This document shows, piece by piece, positions 44,550-53,401 of a stretch of DNA of 64,000 nucleotides (the first letter of the stretch is position 1; each line of letters opens with the position of its first letter). The translations under genes and the position numbers were made by a program. The stretch is from JBKEDC01 sp047974225 (GTDB lineage: Bacteria > Bacteroidota > Bacteroidia > Bacteroidales > Prolixibacteraceae): NCBI GenBank assembly GCA_047974225.1, contig JBKECD010000056.1, forward strand, positions 6,615 to 70,614, in the 5' to 3' direction. The notes below the pieces were generated by a model, which made no database searches, had not been told where the DNA came from, and saw nothing but the letters and a program-made list of their open reading frames with translations.

Positions 44550-45383
44550 ATGAAACCAGTAATGAAGAAACTATTTGCGTTGTTAGCGGTGTTTGGCATG
44601 CTCTATGTAGCACAACCGACAGCATTGTATGCTCAAGAAGCAGAAACAACAGAACAAGCTGAAGCAGTTCAAGAAGAAGCGACAGCAGTGGAAGAAGTTG
44701 CAACGGCAGCTTCAGAAGAAGCAGCAGCAGCCGAGCTAGAAAATGGCAAAGGCTTGCACGGTGCTTTGAAACAAAAATTTATTGAAGGTGGTGTAGGATT
44801 CATGGCCTTCGTACTCGTGTGTTTGATTTTAGGTTTGGCTCTTTCTTTGGAGCGTGTGATTTACCTAAACCTTGCCACTACCAACAACAAAAAATTGTTG
44901 CTTGCTGTGGAAGCTGCTTTGGCAGAAGGTGGTATTGAAGCTGCTAAAGAAGTATGTCGCAACACTCGCGGACCAGTAGCTAGTATCTTCTATCAGGGTC
45001 TTGACCGTTCAGACGAAGGTATGGAAGTAGTAGAAAAAACAGTTGTCGCCTATGGTGGCGTGCAAACAGGTCTATTGGAAAAAGGCTTGAGCTGGATGGC
45101 TCTTTTCATCGCCTTGGCTCCGATGCTTGGTTTCATGGGTACTGTAATCGGTATGATTGCGGCATTCGATGCTATCGAGGTGGCTGGTGATATTAGCCCT
45201 ACTCTTGTGGCTGGTGGTATTAAAGTGGCCTTGATTACAACTGTAGCCGGTTTGATCGTAGCGATGATCCTTCAAATCTTCTACAACTACTGTTTGTCAA
45301 AAATCGACTCAATCGTAAACAGCATGGAAGATGCTTCAATCTCTTTGATTGACATCCTAGTAAAACACACCGCAAAAAAATAA
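44550..45383 (+). CDS. exbB: MotA/TolQ/ExbB-family proton channel protein
   Basis: A 277-residue inner-membrane protein. An N-terminal signal-like helix (about 8-26) is followed by an alanine/glutamate-rich periplasmic segment (about 29-62) not found in E. coli ExbB. Three core helices follow (about 80-103, 172-192, 218-240), with the conserved stretch MLGFMGTVIGMIAAF and the TLVAGGIKVALITTVAGLIVA pore helix. With ExbD and TonB it powers TonB-dependent transporters such as the SusC proteins here. It may start at the second ATG (44562). A membrane-protein gene follows after eight bases. Confidence 0.93.
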   Translation: MKPVMKKLFALLAVFGMLYVAQPTALYAQEAETTEQAEAVQEEATAVEEVATAASEEAAAAELENGKGLHGALKQKFIEGGVGFMAFVLVCLILGLALSLERVIYLNLATTNNKKLLLAVEAALAEGGIEAAKEVCRNTRGPVASIFYQGLDRSDEGMEVVEKTVVAYGGVQTGLLEKGLSWMALFIALAPMLGFMGTVIGMIAAFDAIEVAGDISPTLVAGGIKVALITTVAGLIVAMILQIFYNYCLSKIDSIVNSMEDASISLIDILVKHTAKK

Positions 45384-45391
45384 TTTGAATT

Positions 45392-45856
45392 ATGAAACTA
45401 GAAAAAGTAACTAACATTATTCTAGGAGTAATAATGGCAGTTTCAGTGCTATTAATCGTGATGCTCACCATGAACATCAGCGATGATATGACTGACGCCA
45501 CTATGAACTCTTGGATCAATGCCAATTTGAATTGGACATATACCTTGTTAGGTGCTGCTACGTTTATTGCGGTCGTTTTCGCATTAATTCAAACAGTAAC
45601 CGACAAAAACGCCGCTAAGTCTGGCGGTATTGCACTAGCTTGTGCCGTGGTGATCATCGGTGCAGCCTATGCGCTAGCTAGCGATGCTATCCCTAATTTT
45701 CATGGGGTGCAAGATTTAGTAGCTGAAGGCTCGCTGACTAATGCCATTTCTAAATGGGTTGGCACAACGCTTTACACCACCTACATCCTCTTGGGGCTAA
45801 TCATAGCTTCCATCGTAGGATTTGGCGTGAAGTCAATCTTCGCAAGCAAAAACTAA
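45392..45856 (+). CDS. four-helix membrane protein between exbB and exbD
   Basis: A 154-residue protein with four predicted membrane helices (about 8-26, 47-65, 77-94, 126-147) and short polar loops. No named family was recognised, but an extra small membrane protein between exbB and exbD is a recurring arrangement in Bacteroidota. The tight spacing (eight bases from exbB, 37 to exbD) suggests it is part of the same energising complex or its assembly; this is inference. Confidence 0.7.
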   Translation: MKLEKVTNIILGVIMAVSVLLIVMLTMNISDDMTDATMNSWINANLNWTYTLLGAATFIAVVFALIQTVTDKNAAKSGGIALACAVVIIGAAYALASDAIPNFHGVQDLVAEGSLTNAISKWVGTTLYTTYILLGLIIASIVGFGVKSIFASKN

Positions 45857-45893
45857 TTGAAGTGGTAATTATAACACAGGAAATAATTAAATT

Positions 45894-46463
45894 ATGAGCA
45901 GAAAAGTACCAGAAATACCGTCGTCATCACTTGCCGACATCGCCTTCATGTTGCTTATCTTTTTCCTGGTTGCTACCACAATGGACGTAGATAAGGGCTT
46001 GGAACGCAAGCTACCACCAATGTCTCCTGAAGACATCGAAAACCCTCCCCCCATCAAGGAGAGAAACGTTTTCGTGGTGCTAGTAAATGCCAACAACGAG
46101 CTCCTTGTTGAAGGAGAACCCATGGAAATCAGCCAACTGCGTGAAGCAGCGGTGGAGTTCATGGAAAACCCTGCAAACGATGCCAACCTTCCCGAAAAAA
46201 CAATGAAGGAAGTTACCTTCTTCGGAACAGTGGGCATTACTAAAGGGGTTATCTCTCTTCAAAATGACCGAGGCACAGCCTACGGAACTTATCTAATCGT
46301 TCAAAATGAATTGGTAGGAGCAGTGAATGAGTTAAGAGACAAAGTGTCGAAAAAACAATTCGGCAAGCCTTTTGCAGAACTCGATATTGACCAGCAAGAT
46401 GCGGTGAAAATCGTCGTTCCATCAAAAATTTCAGAAGCAGAACCTAAACAAGTTGGAGGATAA
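45894..46463 (+). CDS. exbD: ExbD/TolR-family protein 1
   Basis: A 189-residue inner-membrane protein. One N-terminal helix carries the conserved aspartate (SSLADIAFMLLIFFLVATTMDVD), which takes part in proton flow. A periplasmic domain follows from about residue 45, ending in a lysine-rich stretch. At 189 residues it is longer than the 140 of E. coli ExbD. It pairs with the second ExbD six bases downstream. Confidence 0.92.
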   Translation: MSRKVPEIPSSSLADIAFMLLIFFLVATTMDVDKGLERKLPPMSPEDIENPPPIKERNVFVVLVNANNELLVEGEPMEISQLREAAVEFMENPANDANLPEKTMKEVTFFGTVGITKGVISLQNDRGTAYGTYLIVQNELVGAVNELRDKVSKKQFGKPFAELDIDQQDAVKIVVPSKISEAEPKQVGG

Positions 46464-46468
46464 GGAAT

Positions 46469-46942
46469 ATGTCAAAGTTTAAAAAGAATAATGATAAGGA
46501 ATTGCCACCAATTTCAACCGCTTCGCTTCCTGATATCGTGTTCATGCTATTGTTCTTCTTCATGGTAAGTACAACAATGCGTGAGGTTACCATGATGGTC
46601 GAAGTGCAAGTTCCTGCTGGAACTGAGCTCTCGAAGCTGGAAAAGAAATCCTTGGTGAGCTACATCTATGTGGGCGAGCCCATGAGACAATATCAAAGAA
46701 TATATGGCTCAGAACCTCGCATTCAATTGAATGACCAGTTTGCACAACCTAACGACATCATCGACTTCATCACCGCTGAGCGTGAAGCTCGCGATGAAGC
46801 GGAGGTGCCTCAGATGATTACCTCATTAAAGGTTGATGAATATGCTAAGATGGGTATTGTAACCGACATCAAGCAAGAATTGCGTAGATGTTCTGCTTTG
46901 CACATCAACTATTCAGCACGCCAAAAAGCAACAGCTGAATAA
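46469..46942 (+). CDS. exbD: ExbD/TolR-family protein 2
   Basis: A 157-residue ExbD-type protein. The helix segment ASLPDIVFMLLFFFMVSTTM contains the conserved aspartate, after the basic start KFKKNNDKELPPIST. The periplasmic domain is shorter than in ExbD1. Two different ExbD proteins downstream of one ExbB are common in Bacteroidota. The operon ends here in a strong terminator; no tonB gene is present in the window. Confidence 0.92.
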   Translation: MSKFKKNNDKELPPISTASLPDIVFMLLFFFMVSTTMREVTMMVEVQVPAGTELSKLEKKSLVSYIYVGEPMRQYQRIYGSEPRIQLNDQFAQPNDIIDFITAEREARDEAEVPQMITSLKVDEYAKMGIVTDIKQELRRCSALHINYSARQKATAE

Positions 46943-46962
46943 GCATTATTAGCAAGACAATT

Positions 46963-46998
46963 AAAAAGCCACTCTAATTAATTTTAGAGTGGCTTTTT
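46963..46998 (+). terminator. terminator after exbD2
   Basis: A perfect 15-bp stem (46963-46977 with 46984-46998, 6-base loop) with a T run, 20 bases after the exbD2 stop. Confidence 0.93.
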
Positions 46999-47040
46999 TG
47001 CTTCTTCGCCAAAATGTGTGGGTGAGGAGCACATTAATTT

Positions 47041-47164
47041 GCCTGAAAGGCAAAACTGTAATAGCCCTGGCATTCATGCCTGGGTATAGAAGTAATTATC
47101 CTCCATTCTTCCACCCAAGGATAAATCCTTGGGTGGAAGAATACCCTTTCAGGGTAACAAGGGC
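47041..47164. repeat. nested multi-hairpin repeat
   Basis: Outer arms CCTGAAAGG (47042-47050) and CCTTTCAGG (47143-47151) enclose a near-palindrome CCCTGGCAT-TC-ATGCCTGGG (47064-47083) and a perfect 17-bp hairpin (47103-47119 with 47124-47140, loop TAAA). TAGCCCT near 47062 also matches AGGGCTA at 47158-47164. The organisation is like the multi-hairpin repeat at 21863. No gene is present. Confidence 0.85.
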
Positions 47165-47356
47165 TAACCCATACATTTTGTTTTTTTGCGCTATTATTTG
47201 ACATCTAGACCATACAATCAGCCATGTATAAATATCCGCTCCCATGCAATCGCTATGCATTTCTTAATTTCCCCTAGACAACCCTATTTCCCCCCTCGCC
47301 AAATCTCACTTCCGAAGCTTTCAACCGAAAAAAACACTCCCCATCCATCCTAATAA

Positions 47357-47387
47357 AAAGGCTTGGTCAGAGTCTGATCAAGCCTTT
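47357..47387. terminator. terminator-like hairpin before the repeat array
   Basis: AAAGGCTTGGTCAGA (47357-47371) pairs with TCTGATCAAGCCTTT (47373-47387) with one wobble pair. It could end the minus-strand PUL2 transcript if the gap of about 370 bases is read through, or be part of the repeat element. Confidence 0.5.
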
Positions 47388-47398
47388 CTTATTCACTT

Positions 47399-47566
47399 GA
47401 TTTCACATGTCGAAATAGTATTTCACCTTCCACGCTGTTGGATTTCACATGTCGAAACAGTACGCACCTTTCCACTCCTGCGGATTTCACATGTCAAAAT
47501 AGTATTTCACTTTCCACGCTATTGGATTTCACATGTCGAAATAGTATCTACCTTTCCACTCCGGTG
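47399..47566 (+). repeat. tandem array of four 42-bp units (copy 2 of the dispersed element)
   Basis: Units start at 47399, 47441, 47483 and 47525, each 42 bases, each beginning GATTTCACATGTC(G/A)AAA. Units 1 and 3 share TATTTCAC, units 2 and 4 share CACC/TACCTTTCCACTCC, giving the same 84-bp ABAB order as the array at 16701. The last unit also forms a perfect 14-bp hairpin with the sequence after it (47546-47559 with 47564-47577). Confidence 0.95.
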
Positions 47567-47712
47567 GAAAGGTAGATGTTTCGTATATTCATGCAATCTT
47601 GCAGAAATGAAAGACAGACTCCCCATGAAATCGACGCTTCATGCGAAGAGAAAACATAGTCCTGTGAATCTTTCACTCCTTCTGGCAAAAACGAAAGCTA
47701 GTCGCGCAACAG
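47567..47712 (+). repeat. conserved tail of the dispersed repeat element (copy 2)
   Basis: Aligns with 16869-17022, including AAAGACAG, the block around GACGCTTCATGCGAA, and a final GCAAAAACGAAAGC. It lies 50 bases beyond the 3' end of the PUL2 GHL10 gene, which is on the opposite strand. Confidence 0.75.
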
Positions 47713-47759
47713 CGCAATGCCTTCAAGCCGTGTTGAAATCCACAATATTTCTCTGTCCA

Positions 47760-48854
47760 TCACTTTGCCGATGCCTCCTTCACCGCCTCTAGCACTCCGT
47801 CGGTCATTTCTCCAAAGATGGCAACTCCCGATGCGCCGTTCTTCAACGCATATCGCACTCCTTCTGCCACCTCTTGGTCGTTGGCAAAATCGGGCAGATA
47901 CAAGCCTGCATAGAGTGGAAAACGCCCATCAATTCCACGAATACCTTCAGCCACGGCATCGCCAATCCACGACACATTCTCTTTATAGAACCCATGATAA
48001 ATCATAGGGAAGATACCATCCATCTCCCAATTAATCCAATCTTGACGCACATTGCGTCGAGCAATTTCAGGTGTTGGAAACACAGCTGCTGTGATAGGCT
48101 TGCCTATTGCTTGTGCTTCTTGAGCAATGCTATTCACAATGTTGGTGATGGCATCATAGCGATACTGACGCCACGACAAGCTCGCTTCTGGATATTCAAT
48201 CGCATCTAAATCTTGCCCCATCTTCTCCTTAAATTTCGCCTTACACACCTCACAATAGCAATAGTCATATTCGGGAAGTTCCTCAGTCTGCACGATGTCG
48301 TAGGTTTCCCACAAATTGACTGGCAGCACCACATCGCAATAGCGCACATAATCTAGATGGATGCCATCAATATAATCCTTTTGGAGCTTTCCTCTCATAT
48401 CTTCGAGCAAATACTGCTGCACCTCATCACGCGAGGGACAAAGCCAGCGGTAATATCCCACATAAGGAGGCTTATCATGACATGACTCTCCCTTGCGATT
48501 GATGGCATACCAATCGGGATGCGCATCCATCAAAGACTTCTCACCTCGGTTGGTCGTCCAAATCCACAGATGCGTTTCCAATCCCTGCTCTTTCGCCAAG
48601 CGGAAATGCCGCTCACTGTCGCCCCCAAACAACACCCCATGAAACCCCGCCTCCACGCATTTCTTATAGAAAGCAGTCAAGTCAGCGTCTTTGTCTGACT
48701 CTTTAGGACCTACCCAAAACCAGTTCTTTTGCGCAAAGGCGTCCTTCTTCACTTCGGCATTTGCCGATGGCTTTCGGCTAGTGCATGCACTTGCCAATAA
48801 CAATACAAGCCCAAACATCAAGCTTGCTCTTGCCCAATTGTTTCTTTTATTCAT
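47760..48854 (-). CDS. GHL10/DUF187-type glycoside-hydrolase-like lipoprotein (PUL2)
   Basis: A 364-residue lipoprotein (lipobox ASAC, cysteine 24). The TIM-barrel fold of the glycosyl-hydrolase-like 10 family shows the characteristic DGIHLDYVRY strand (about 163-172) after a WLCPSRDEVQQYLLEDM helix, and a cysteine pair CYCEVC near 200 that is frequent in this group. The ATG at 48854 was preferred over one 27 bases upstream because only it gives a proper signal peptide. These enzymes act on bacterial or host glycans; the substrate is unknown here. A terminator separates it from the preceding GH2 gene, so it is expressed less or from its own promoter. Confidence 0.85.
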   Translation of the reverse strand: MNKRNNWARASLMFGLVLLLASACTSRKPSANAEVKKDAFAQKNWFWVGPKESDKDADLTAFYKKCVEAGFHGVLFGGDSERHFRLAKEQGLETHLWIWTTNRGEKSLMDAHPDWYAINRKGESCHDKPPYVGYYRWLCPSRDEVQQYLLEDMRGKLQKDYIDGIHLDYVRYCDVVLPVNLWETYDIVQTEELPEYDYCYCEVCKAKFKEKMGQDLDAIEYPEASLSWRQYRYDAITNIVNSIAQEAQAIGKPITAAVFPTPEIARRNVRQDWINWEMDGIFPMIYHGFYKENVSWIGDAVAEGIRGIDGRFPLYAGLYLPDFANDQEVAEGVRYALKNGASGVAIFGEMTDGVLEAVKEASAK

Positions 48855-48884
48855 CGTTTTTATTTTTGGTTGATAATCCAAGTG

Positions 48885-48922
48885 AAAAAAGCCTGAGCTC
48901 GATTGCTCGAAGCTCAGGCTTT
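48885..48922 (-). terminator. terminator between the PUL2 GH2 and GHL10 genes
   Basis: A 12-bp stem (48888-48899 with 48911-48922) ending on the minus strand in a run of six T, 25 bases after the GH2 stop. Confidence 0.88.
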
Positions 48923-48946
48923 ATATTTTCATGCGCTAGCTACAAA

Positions 48947-51900
48947 TTATTTATAGTCGTATTTAGCACTATTGATTGCTGATTTCTGACTGTTAATAGG
49001 CACTAGGGTGATTCCCCAGTTGTATTCCTGATTGGCAGGCAGGGTATATCCGGGCTCTGGACGAGCTCCCCAGCTGTTGTATCCCGCCACTCCTTGCTGC
49101 TTATAGTCCACACAAAGCTCTACGTAATTACGAGGCGACACATCGTTGATGTGGTGCTGACGACGCATCTTGTCTTTTGCCGCCGCTTCATTTTTGTTTG
49201 CCGCTTCTTGTGGAGAAAGGTTCTTCCATTGGCGAGGACGACTAGACTCTTCCGAGTCGAAATCTTCAATAGAATTTCTCAAGGCATTAAATCCGATGGT
49301 TTCATCAGCTTTAATCATCAGCCCATTGCCTTTGGCAGTGGTGAGCGACACCCAACGAGTGTCGGTGCGGTGCCCATTTTCTTGCGGACGCACATAAGGA
49401 TAATACATATCTTCCACCGTGGTGCTATATAGTCCCACCATGGTATTAGCACATCTATCCAAATAGTTTTCCTCAGGACCACGACCGAGATATTGCACCT
49501 TATTCATCTCCGCAGGCAGGCGGAAACGCACACCGATACGAGGCACATTGAGCTCAGATGCCGCCTTGCGGATTTTGTCATTCCCCGGAGTGAATGTTGC
49601 CAAGCGAGTATCTTCAGAAACTTCCATTTCCGTTTCGCTGAGTTCTGTAGAAGTAAATTGAGCAGCCACATGCATCACTCCCGTAGGATAAATAGTGTAA
49701 GACACCACATAGAGATTGCCTGCCGCAAGCAGATAAGTCGTTTTCACCTCAGCATTTCCATCCTTGATTTCCGCTTTCACATCGGTTACTTGGAAATTTT
49801 TGCTACTTTGCTTCCACACTTGTAAGCGTCGAGGCATGCCATTGCCATAGTCATTATCGTTTGGCGCACGCCAGAAGTTAGGCTGCACTCCAAATCCTTC
49901 AGCGAAATACTCAGTGCCATCCACACGATAAGAGGTAGCCAATCCCGATTTTTTATCAAACTCAAAATTCACTTTCGATGAAGATACTTTCAAGGTATTG
50001 CCTGCATTTTCGATGTTTAATTTCGCACCACTAGCCTTATATTTCAACTCCTCGCCTTTCGTTGGCAATTGGAATTGGTCGAATGCCACCTCATGGTTTG
50101 CAGGCACCAATCCGCCGGCCACATTGTTTATCACACTAAAGTTGATGAAATATTCCTCACCCGCTTTTGCTTTTTTAGGATAGGCAATAGTGATTTCTTT
50201 TGATTCTTGCGGAGCAAGACTAACGCTTAGCTTGCCGGTTTTCACCACAGTGCCATCGGCGAGGATTTTATAAGTGAACGAATAGTTGTCAGAAGAAGTA
50301 AAATAGAATCGGTTGGTTACTTTAAAAATTCCTTTTTCTAAATCCACCGCCTCAAAGCCGAAGTTTTGGTGTGTATATTTCACCTCCATCAAGCTAGGAT
50401 GAGGGTCTCGGTCGGGGTTAATCAGTCCATTGCAAAGGAAGTTACCATCGCTAGGCGTGTCAATGCCGTAATCTCCGCCATAAGTCCAATATAAACGACC
50501 GTTTTCATCGGTTTCTTCCAATCCTTGGTCAATCCAGTCCCACAAGAATCCCCCTTGCAAGTTCGGATATTTATTGATTTCAATCCATTGGTCATTCAAG
50601 TTGCCCGAAGAGTTCCCCATCGAGTGTGAATATTCCGAAGGCACAATAGGGCGGTCGCTACCTTGTTTCCCCATGTCGCCGAGCCATTTAGCACCGGGAT
50701 ATTGAGGCACATACATGTCGGTATTCCATTCCCAAAGCGCTCTTTCATAGCACACTGGACGGTTCATCAGATGCTTATCTTTATTTTTGATTTCGAGATA
50801 TGCTTGATAGAAGTTATAGCCATTACCCGCCTCATTTCCGAGCGAGAAAACAGTTACCGAAGGGATGTTTTTATTGCGCTCATACATGTTGTTGATGCGG
50901 TCGATGTGAGGAATCAACCACTCGGGATTATTGCCGAGCGTTCCACCTCTTTTGAGGTTGTAATACATACCGTGCGACTCAATATTTGCTTCATCATACA
51001 CATACAGACCATATTCATCGCACAGCTCATAGAAACGGCGTGATTGAGGATAATGACATAGGCGCACCGCATTGATGTTGTGTTGTTTCATCAGCTCGAA
51101 ATCACGACGCATGAGATCTTCCGTCACATAGTGCCCTGTTTTAGGGTTATGCTCGTGAATGTTTGCCCCTTTAAGTTTGATAGGCTGACCGTTGAAATAA
51201 AACAAGTTGTAGGGCTGACCATTCCCCGCGATTTGCTCCGAATCTTTAATTTCGATTTTGCGGAATCCCACACGGAAAGGCACAACCTCAGCCACGTTGC
51301 CATCCACTTTGACAGTCATCACCAGCGTGTATAAATTAGGCGTTTCAGCCGACCATTTCACCACATTGCTGATTTGCTTGTCGAAAGAAACAGTAGTTTT
51401 AGCTGCTGCATTCACCGAGATTTCTTTCTCTTGGCTCGCAATTGTGTTCTTTGCCTTGTCGAGCAATTCATAATTCACACTTACCTTTGCCGTGTTTGCA
51501 GCGTGGTTTTTAACATCCACAGCCAAATTGAAAACACCATCTTTATATTGGTCATCAAGCGTTGAAATCACTCGGAAATCTTGAATTGCCACCTTAGGTT
51601 GCGAATAAAGATATACATCACGCTCAATACCGCTGATACGCCACATATCTTGCGCTTCGAGATAGGAACCCGTGCTCCAGCGGAATATTTTCAGTGTCAA
51701 TTCATTTTTGCCTGATTGCAAATAGGGGTTAAGCAGGAAGTCGGCAGGGTTTTTAGAGTCTTCACTATATCCGATTTCTTTGCCATTGACATAGACATAC
51801 ATGCCGCTTTTTGCTCCTCCCACTTGAAGATAAACATCCCTGCCATTCCAATCGGCAGGCACTTCAAAAGTGCGATGATATACACCCACAGGGTTCTCCT

Positions 51901-52312
51901 CAGGAAGGGTTGGAGGCTGAGGATTTCGAGGCTTAAACTCGAATCCATGGTTCACATAGATTGGAATGCCAAAGCCTTGCACTTCCCAGTTTCCTGGCAC
52001 TTTGATATCGCTCCACGACGAAGTGTCAGTTCCCTTGTTGGTGATGCCCGCAGGCAACTTTTTATAGGCATCCACAAAAAAGAACTTCCAAGTGCCATTG
52101 AGCGACAAATAGTAAGGGCTTTCTTCAAATCGAAGTTTCGTGGCATCGGCTTTGCTAGCAAAGCTCACAAAAGAGGTGCGCGGAGCTTCCTTGTTCACTG
52201 CCACCGTTTGCACGTCTTGCCAATAGGGTTTTGTTTCGTTTTGCGCAAACGAAATAAAACCCACACTCAACAATAATGCCACTGCAAGGCATCTTCTGAA
52301 TAATGTTTTCAT
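48947..52312 (-). CDS. GH2 beta-galactosidase, LacZ type with small-chain domain (PUL2)
   Basis: A 1121-residue secreted enzyme (signal peptide ending ISFAQ, about residue 24). It has the five-domain LacZ layout: jelly roll (about 60-240), two immunoglobulin-like domains flanking the TIM barrel (about 350-640), and a C-terminal Bgal_small_N domain with the typical VQPNFWRAPNDNDYGNGMP motif. Catalytic residues are Glu494 (SLGNEAGNG) and Glu560 (PSEYSHSMGNSSG). It should release terminal beta-galactose, for example from glycoprotein glycans. The ATG at 52312 or 52315 is preferred; the frame is open to 52366 without a signal peptide. It follows the trypsin-like gene in PUL2. Confidence 0.93.
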   Translation of the reverse strand: MKTLFRRCLAVALLLSVGFISFAQNETKPYWQDVQTVAVNKEAPRTSFVSFASKADATKLRFEESPYYLSLNGTWKFFFVDAYKKLPAGITNKGTDTSSWSDIKVPGNWEVQGFGIPIYVNHGFEFKPRNPQPPTLPEENPVGVYHRTFEVPADWNGRDVYLQVGGAKSGMYVYVNGKEIGYSEDSKNPADFLLNPYLQSGKNELTLKIFRWSTGSYLEAQDMWRISGIERDVYLYSQPKVAIQDFRVISTLDDQYKDGVFNLAVDVKNHAANTAKVSVNYELLDKAKNTIASQEKEISVNAAAKTTVSFDKQISNVVKWSAETPNLYTLVMTVKVDGNVAEVVPFRVGFRKIEIKDSEQIAGNGQPYNLFYFNGQPIKLKGANIHEHNPKTGHYVTEDLMRRDFELMKQHNINAVRLCHYPQSRRFYELCDEYGLYVYDEANIESHGMYYNLKRGGTLGNNPEWLIPHIDRINNMYERNKNIPSVTVFSLGNEAGNGYNFYQAYLEIKNKDKHLMNRPVCYERALWEWNTDMYVPQYPGAKWLGDMGKQGSDRPIVPSEYSHSMGNSSGNLNDQWIEINKYPNLQGGFLWDWIDQGLEETDENGRLYWTYGGDYGIDTPSDGNFLCNGLINPDRDPHPSLMEVKYTHQNFGFEAVDLEKGIFKVTNRFYFTSSDNYSFTYKILADGTVVKTGKLSVSLAPQESKEITIAYPKKAKAGEEYFINFSVINNVAGGLVPANHEVAFDQFQLPTKGEELKYKASGAKLNIENAGNTLKVSSSKVNFEFDKKSGLATSYRVDGTEYFAEGFGVQPNFWRAPNDNDYGNGMPRRLQVWKQSSKNFQVTDVKAEIKDGNAEVKTTYLLAAGNLYVVSYTIYPTGVMHVAAQFTSTELSETEMEVSEDTRLATFTPGNDKIRKAASELNVPRIGVRFRLPAEMNKVQYLGRGPEENYLDRCANTMVGLYSTTVEDMYYPYVRPQENGHRTDTRWVSLTTAKGNGLMIKADETIGFNALRNSIEDFDSEESSRPRQWKNLSPQEAANKNEAAAKDKMRRQHHINDVSPRNYVELCVDYKQQGVAGYNSWGARPEPGYTLPANQEYNWGITLVPINSQKSAINSAKYDYK

Positions 52313-52385
52313 CATTTGGTTTAAAAATATATTATTATAGATTTGATTACTCCCAGCCAAAGGCAAGCCTTTGACTAGAGGTGTT

Positions 52386-53282
52386 TTAATTGATTAATTC
52401 TTTCAAGCAACTAACAGGGATAATTTCTTTGAGTGTCATCTGATATCCCTGATTATTGGGCAGATAATACACATTTTGAGTGGCAGCGACTACGCCCACC
52501 ACATTACCACAACTATCTAGGATTGGGGCTCCGCTTGATCCATGTGCAAATTCAGCCGAGATGGATTGTCGCACCGAAGAAGTCCCTGGTCGGAAATACT
52601 TTCGAGTTACATGTCCTTGGGTGTAAGTATAAAACTTATGGTCGGGATGACTAATCAAGTTGATTGGCTCGCCAATCAATTGGTCATGTCCGATGCTCAA
52701 AGGCTTTAGCTTTTCCCCCTGCACATCCACTCTAAACATCACCAAGTCATTGCTTTTGCTTGCAGCCAACACCTCTACCACAGGGTAAATGTTTTGGTTG
52801 ATATCCATGACAAAAAGGGTGATATAATCTTCCACTACGGAAGGGTCGCGCTGCTTAAACACATGATAGTTTGTAACACAGACACCATCTTCCGAAATCA
52901 CAAATGCCGAGGCAATAGTGATATGGTCGTCGGGGCATTGCCCACACTTACTCATTTTGCCCATCATCAAGACCCCCTCACGAAATGTGCGATAGAACTG
53001 CGCACCTTGGATTATTTGGTCGGATGGCGAAAGCGTGTTTACCTCACCTGACTTCTTCGTCATCTGCTCCCAATAAGCCTCGTCATCAAGTCCGCCATGC
53101 TCTTTGTAATAGGCAGAAGCTGCCTGCTCATAGTTTCTAAATAGCTTCGCATCATCTATCACCTCATCGAGCTCGCCCGATGAAACTGCTTGAGAACTCA
53201 TGCTCCCTGCATTATTTTCACCTCCTCGACATGCGAACAAAAGGGTCATCATCCCTACAAAATAGATTGCTCTCTTCATCAT
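52386..53282 (-). CDS. trypsin-like serine peptidase lipoprotein (PUL2)
   Basis: A 298-residue lipoprotein (lipobox LFAC, cysteine 18). After a polar linker (about 20-100), residues about 105-295 form a chymotrypsin-fold domain with a candidate triad: His140 (VTNYHVF), Asp179 (KSNDLVMF) and Ser250 (FAHGSSGAPI, the GxSG element). A CGQC motif lies before the domain (about 113-116). It resembles the short trypsin-like (S1 clan) proteins of Bacteroidota and lacks PDZ domains, unlike DegP. Lying between the zinc-peptidase-like gene and GH2, it probably adds a second protease activity to the locus. Either ATG of the MM start is possible. Confidence 0.85.
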   Translation of the reverse strand: MMKRAIYFVGMMTLLFACRGGENNAGSMSSQAVSSGELDEVIDDAKLFRNYEQAASAYYKEHGGLDDEAYWEQMTKKSGEVNTLSPSDQIIQGAQFYRTFREGVLMMGKMSKCGQCPDDHITIASAFVISEDGVCVTNYHVFKQRDPSVVEDYITLFVMDINQNIYPVVEVLAASKSNDLVMFRVDVQGEKLKPLSIGHDQLIGEPINLISHPDHKFYTYTQGHVTRKYFRPGTSSVRQSISAEFAHGSSGAPILDSCGNVVGVVAATQNVYYLPNNQGYQMTLKEIIPVSCLKELIN

Positions 53283-53292
53283 TTAATTCAAT

Positions 53293-53351
53293 AAAAAAAC
53301 CTAGTATCAATAACTAGCCTGCAATTTAGGCATTGTTATTGACACTAGGTT
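53293..53351 (-). terminator. terminator after the PUL2 zinc-peptidase-like gene
   Basis: A 17-bp stem with one wobble pair (53298-53314 with 53335-53351) and seven T following on the minus strand, in the 119-base gap before the trypsin-like gene. Confidence 0.88.
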
Positions 53352-53401
53352 AATATTTATACTTTTTTCGCTAAAATCTCGTTGTTAGCGAAAAACTTCA
53401 A

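Noticed and set aside
46989..47201. A 70-codon frame in the multi-hairpin repeat after exbD2
   Set aside because: It is made of palindromic repeat sequence without a plausible start site.
47397..47792. A 131-codon plus-strand frame across the second repeat array
   Set aside because: Its sequence is translated 42-bp repeats (a 14-residue period) and it overlaps the real GHL10 gene on the other strand.
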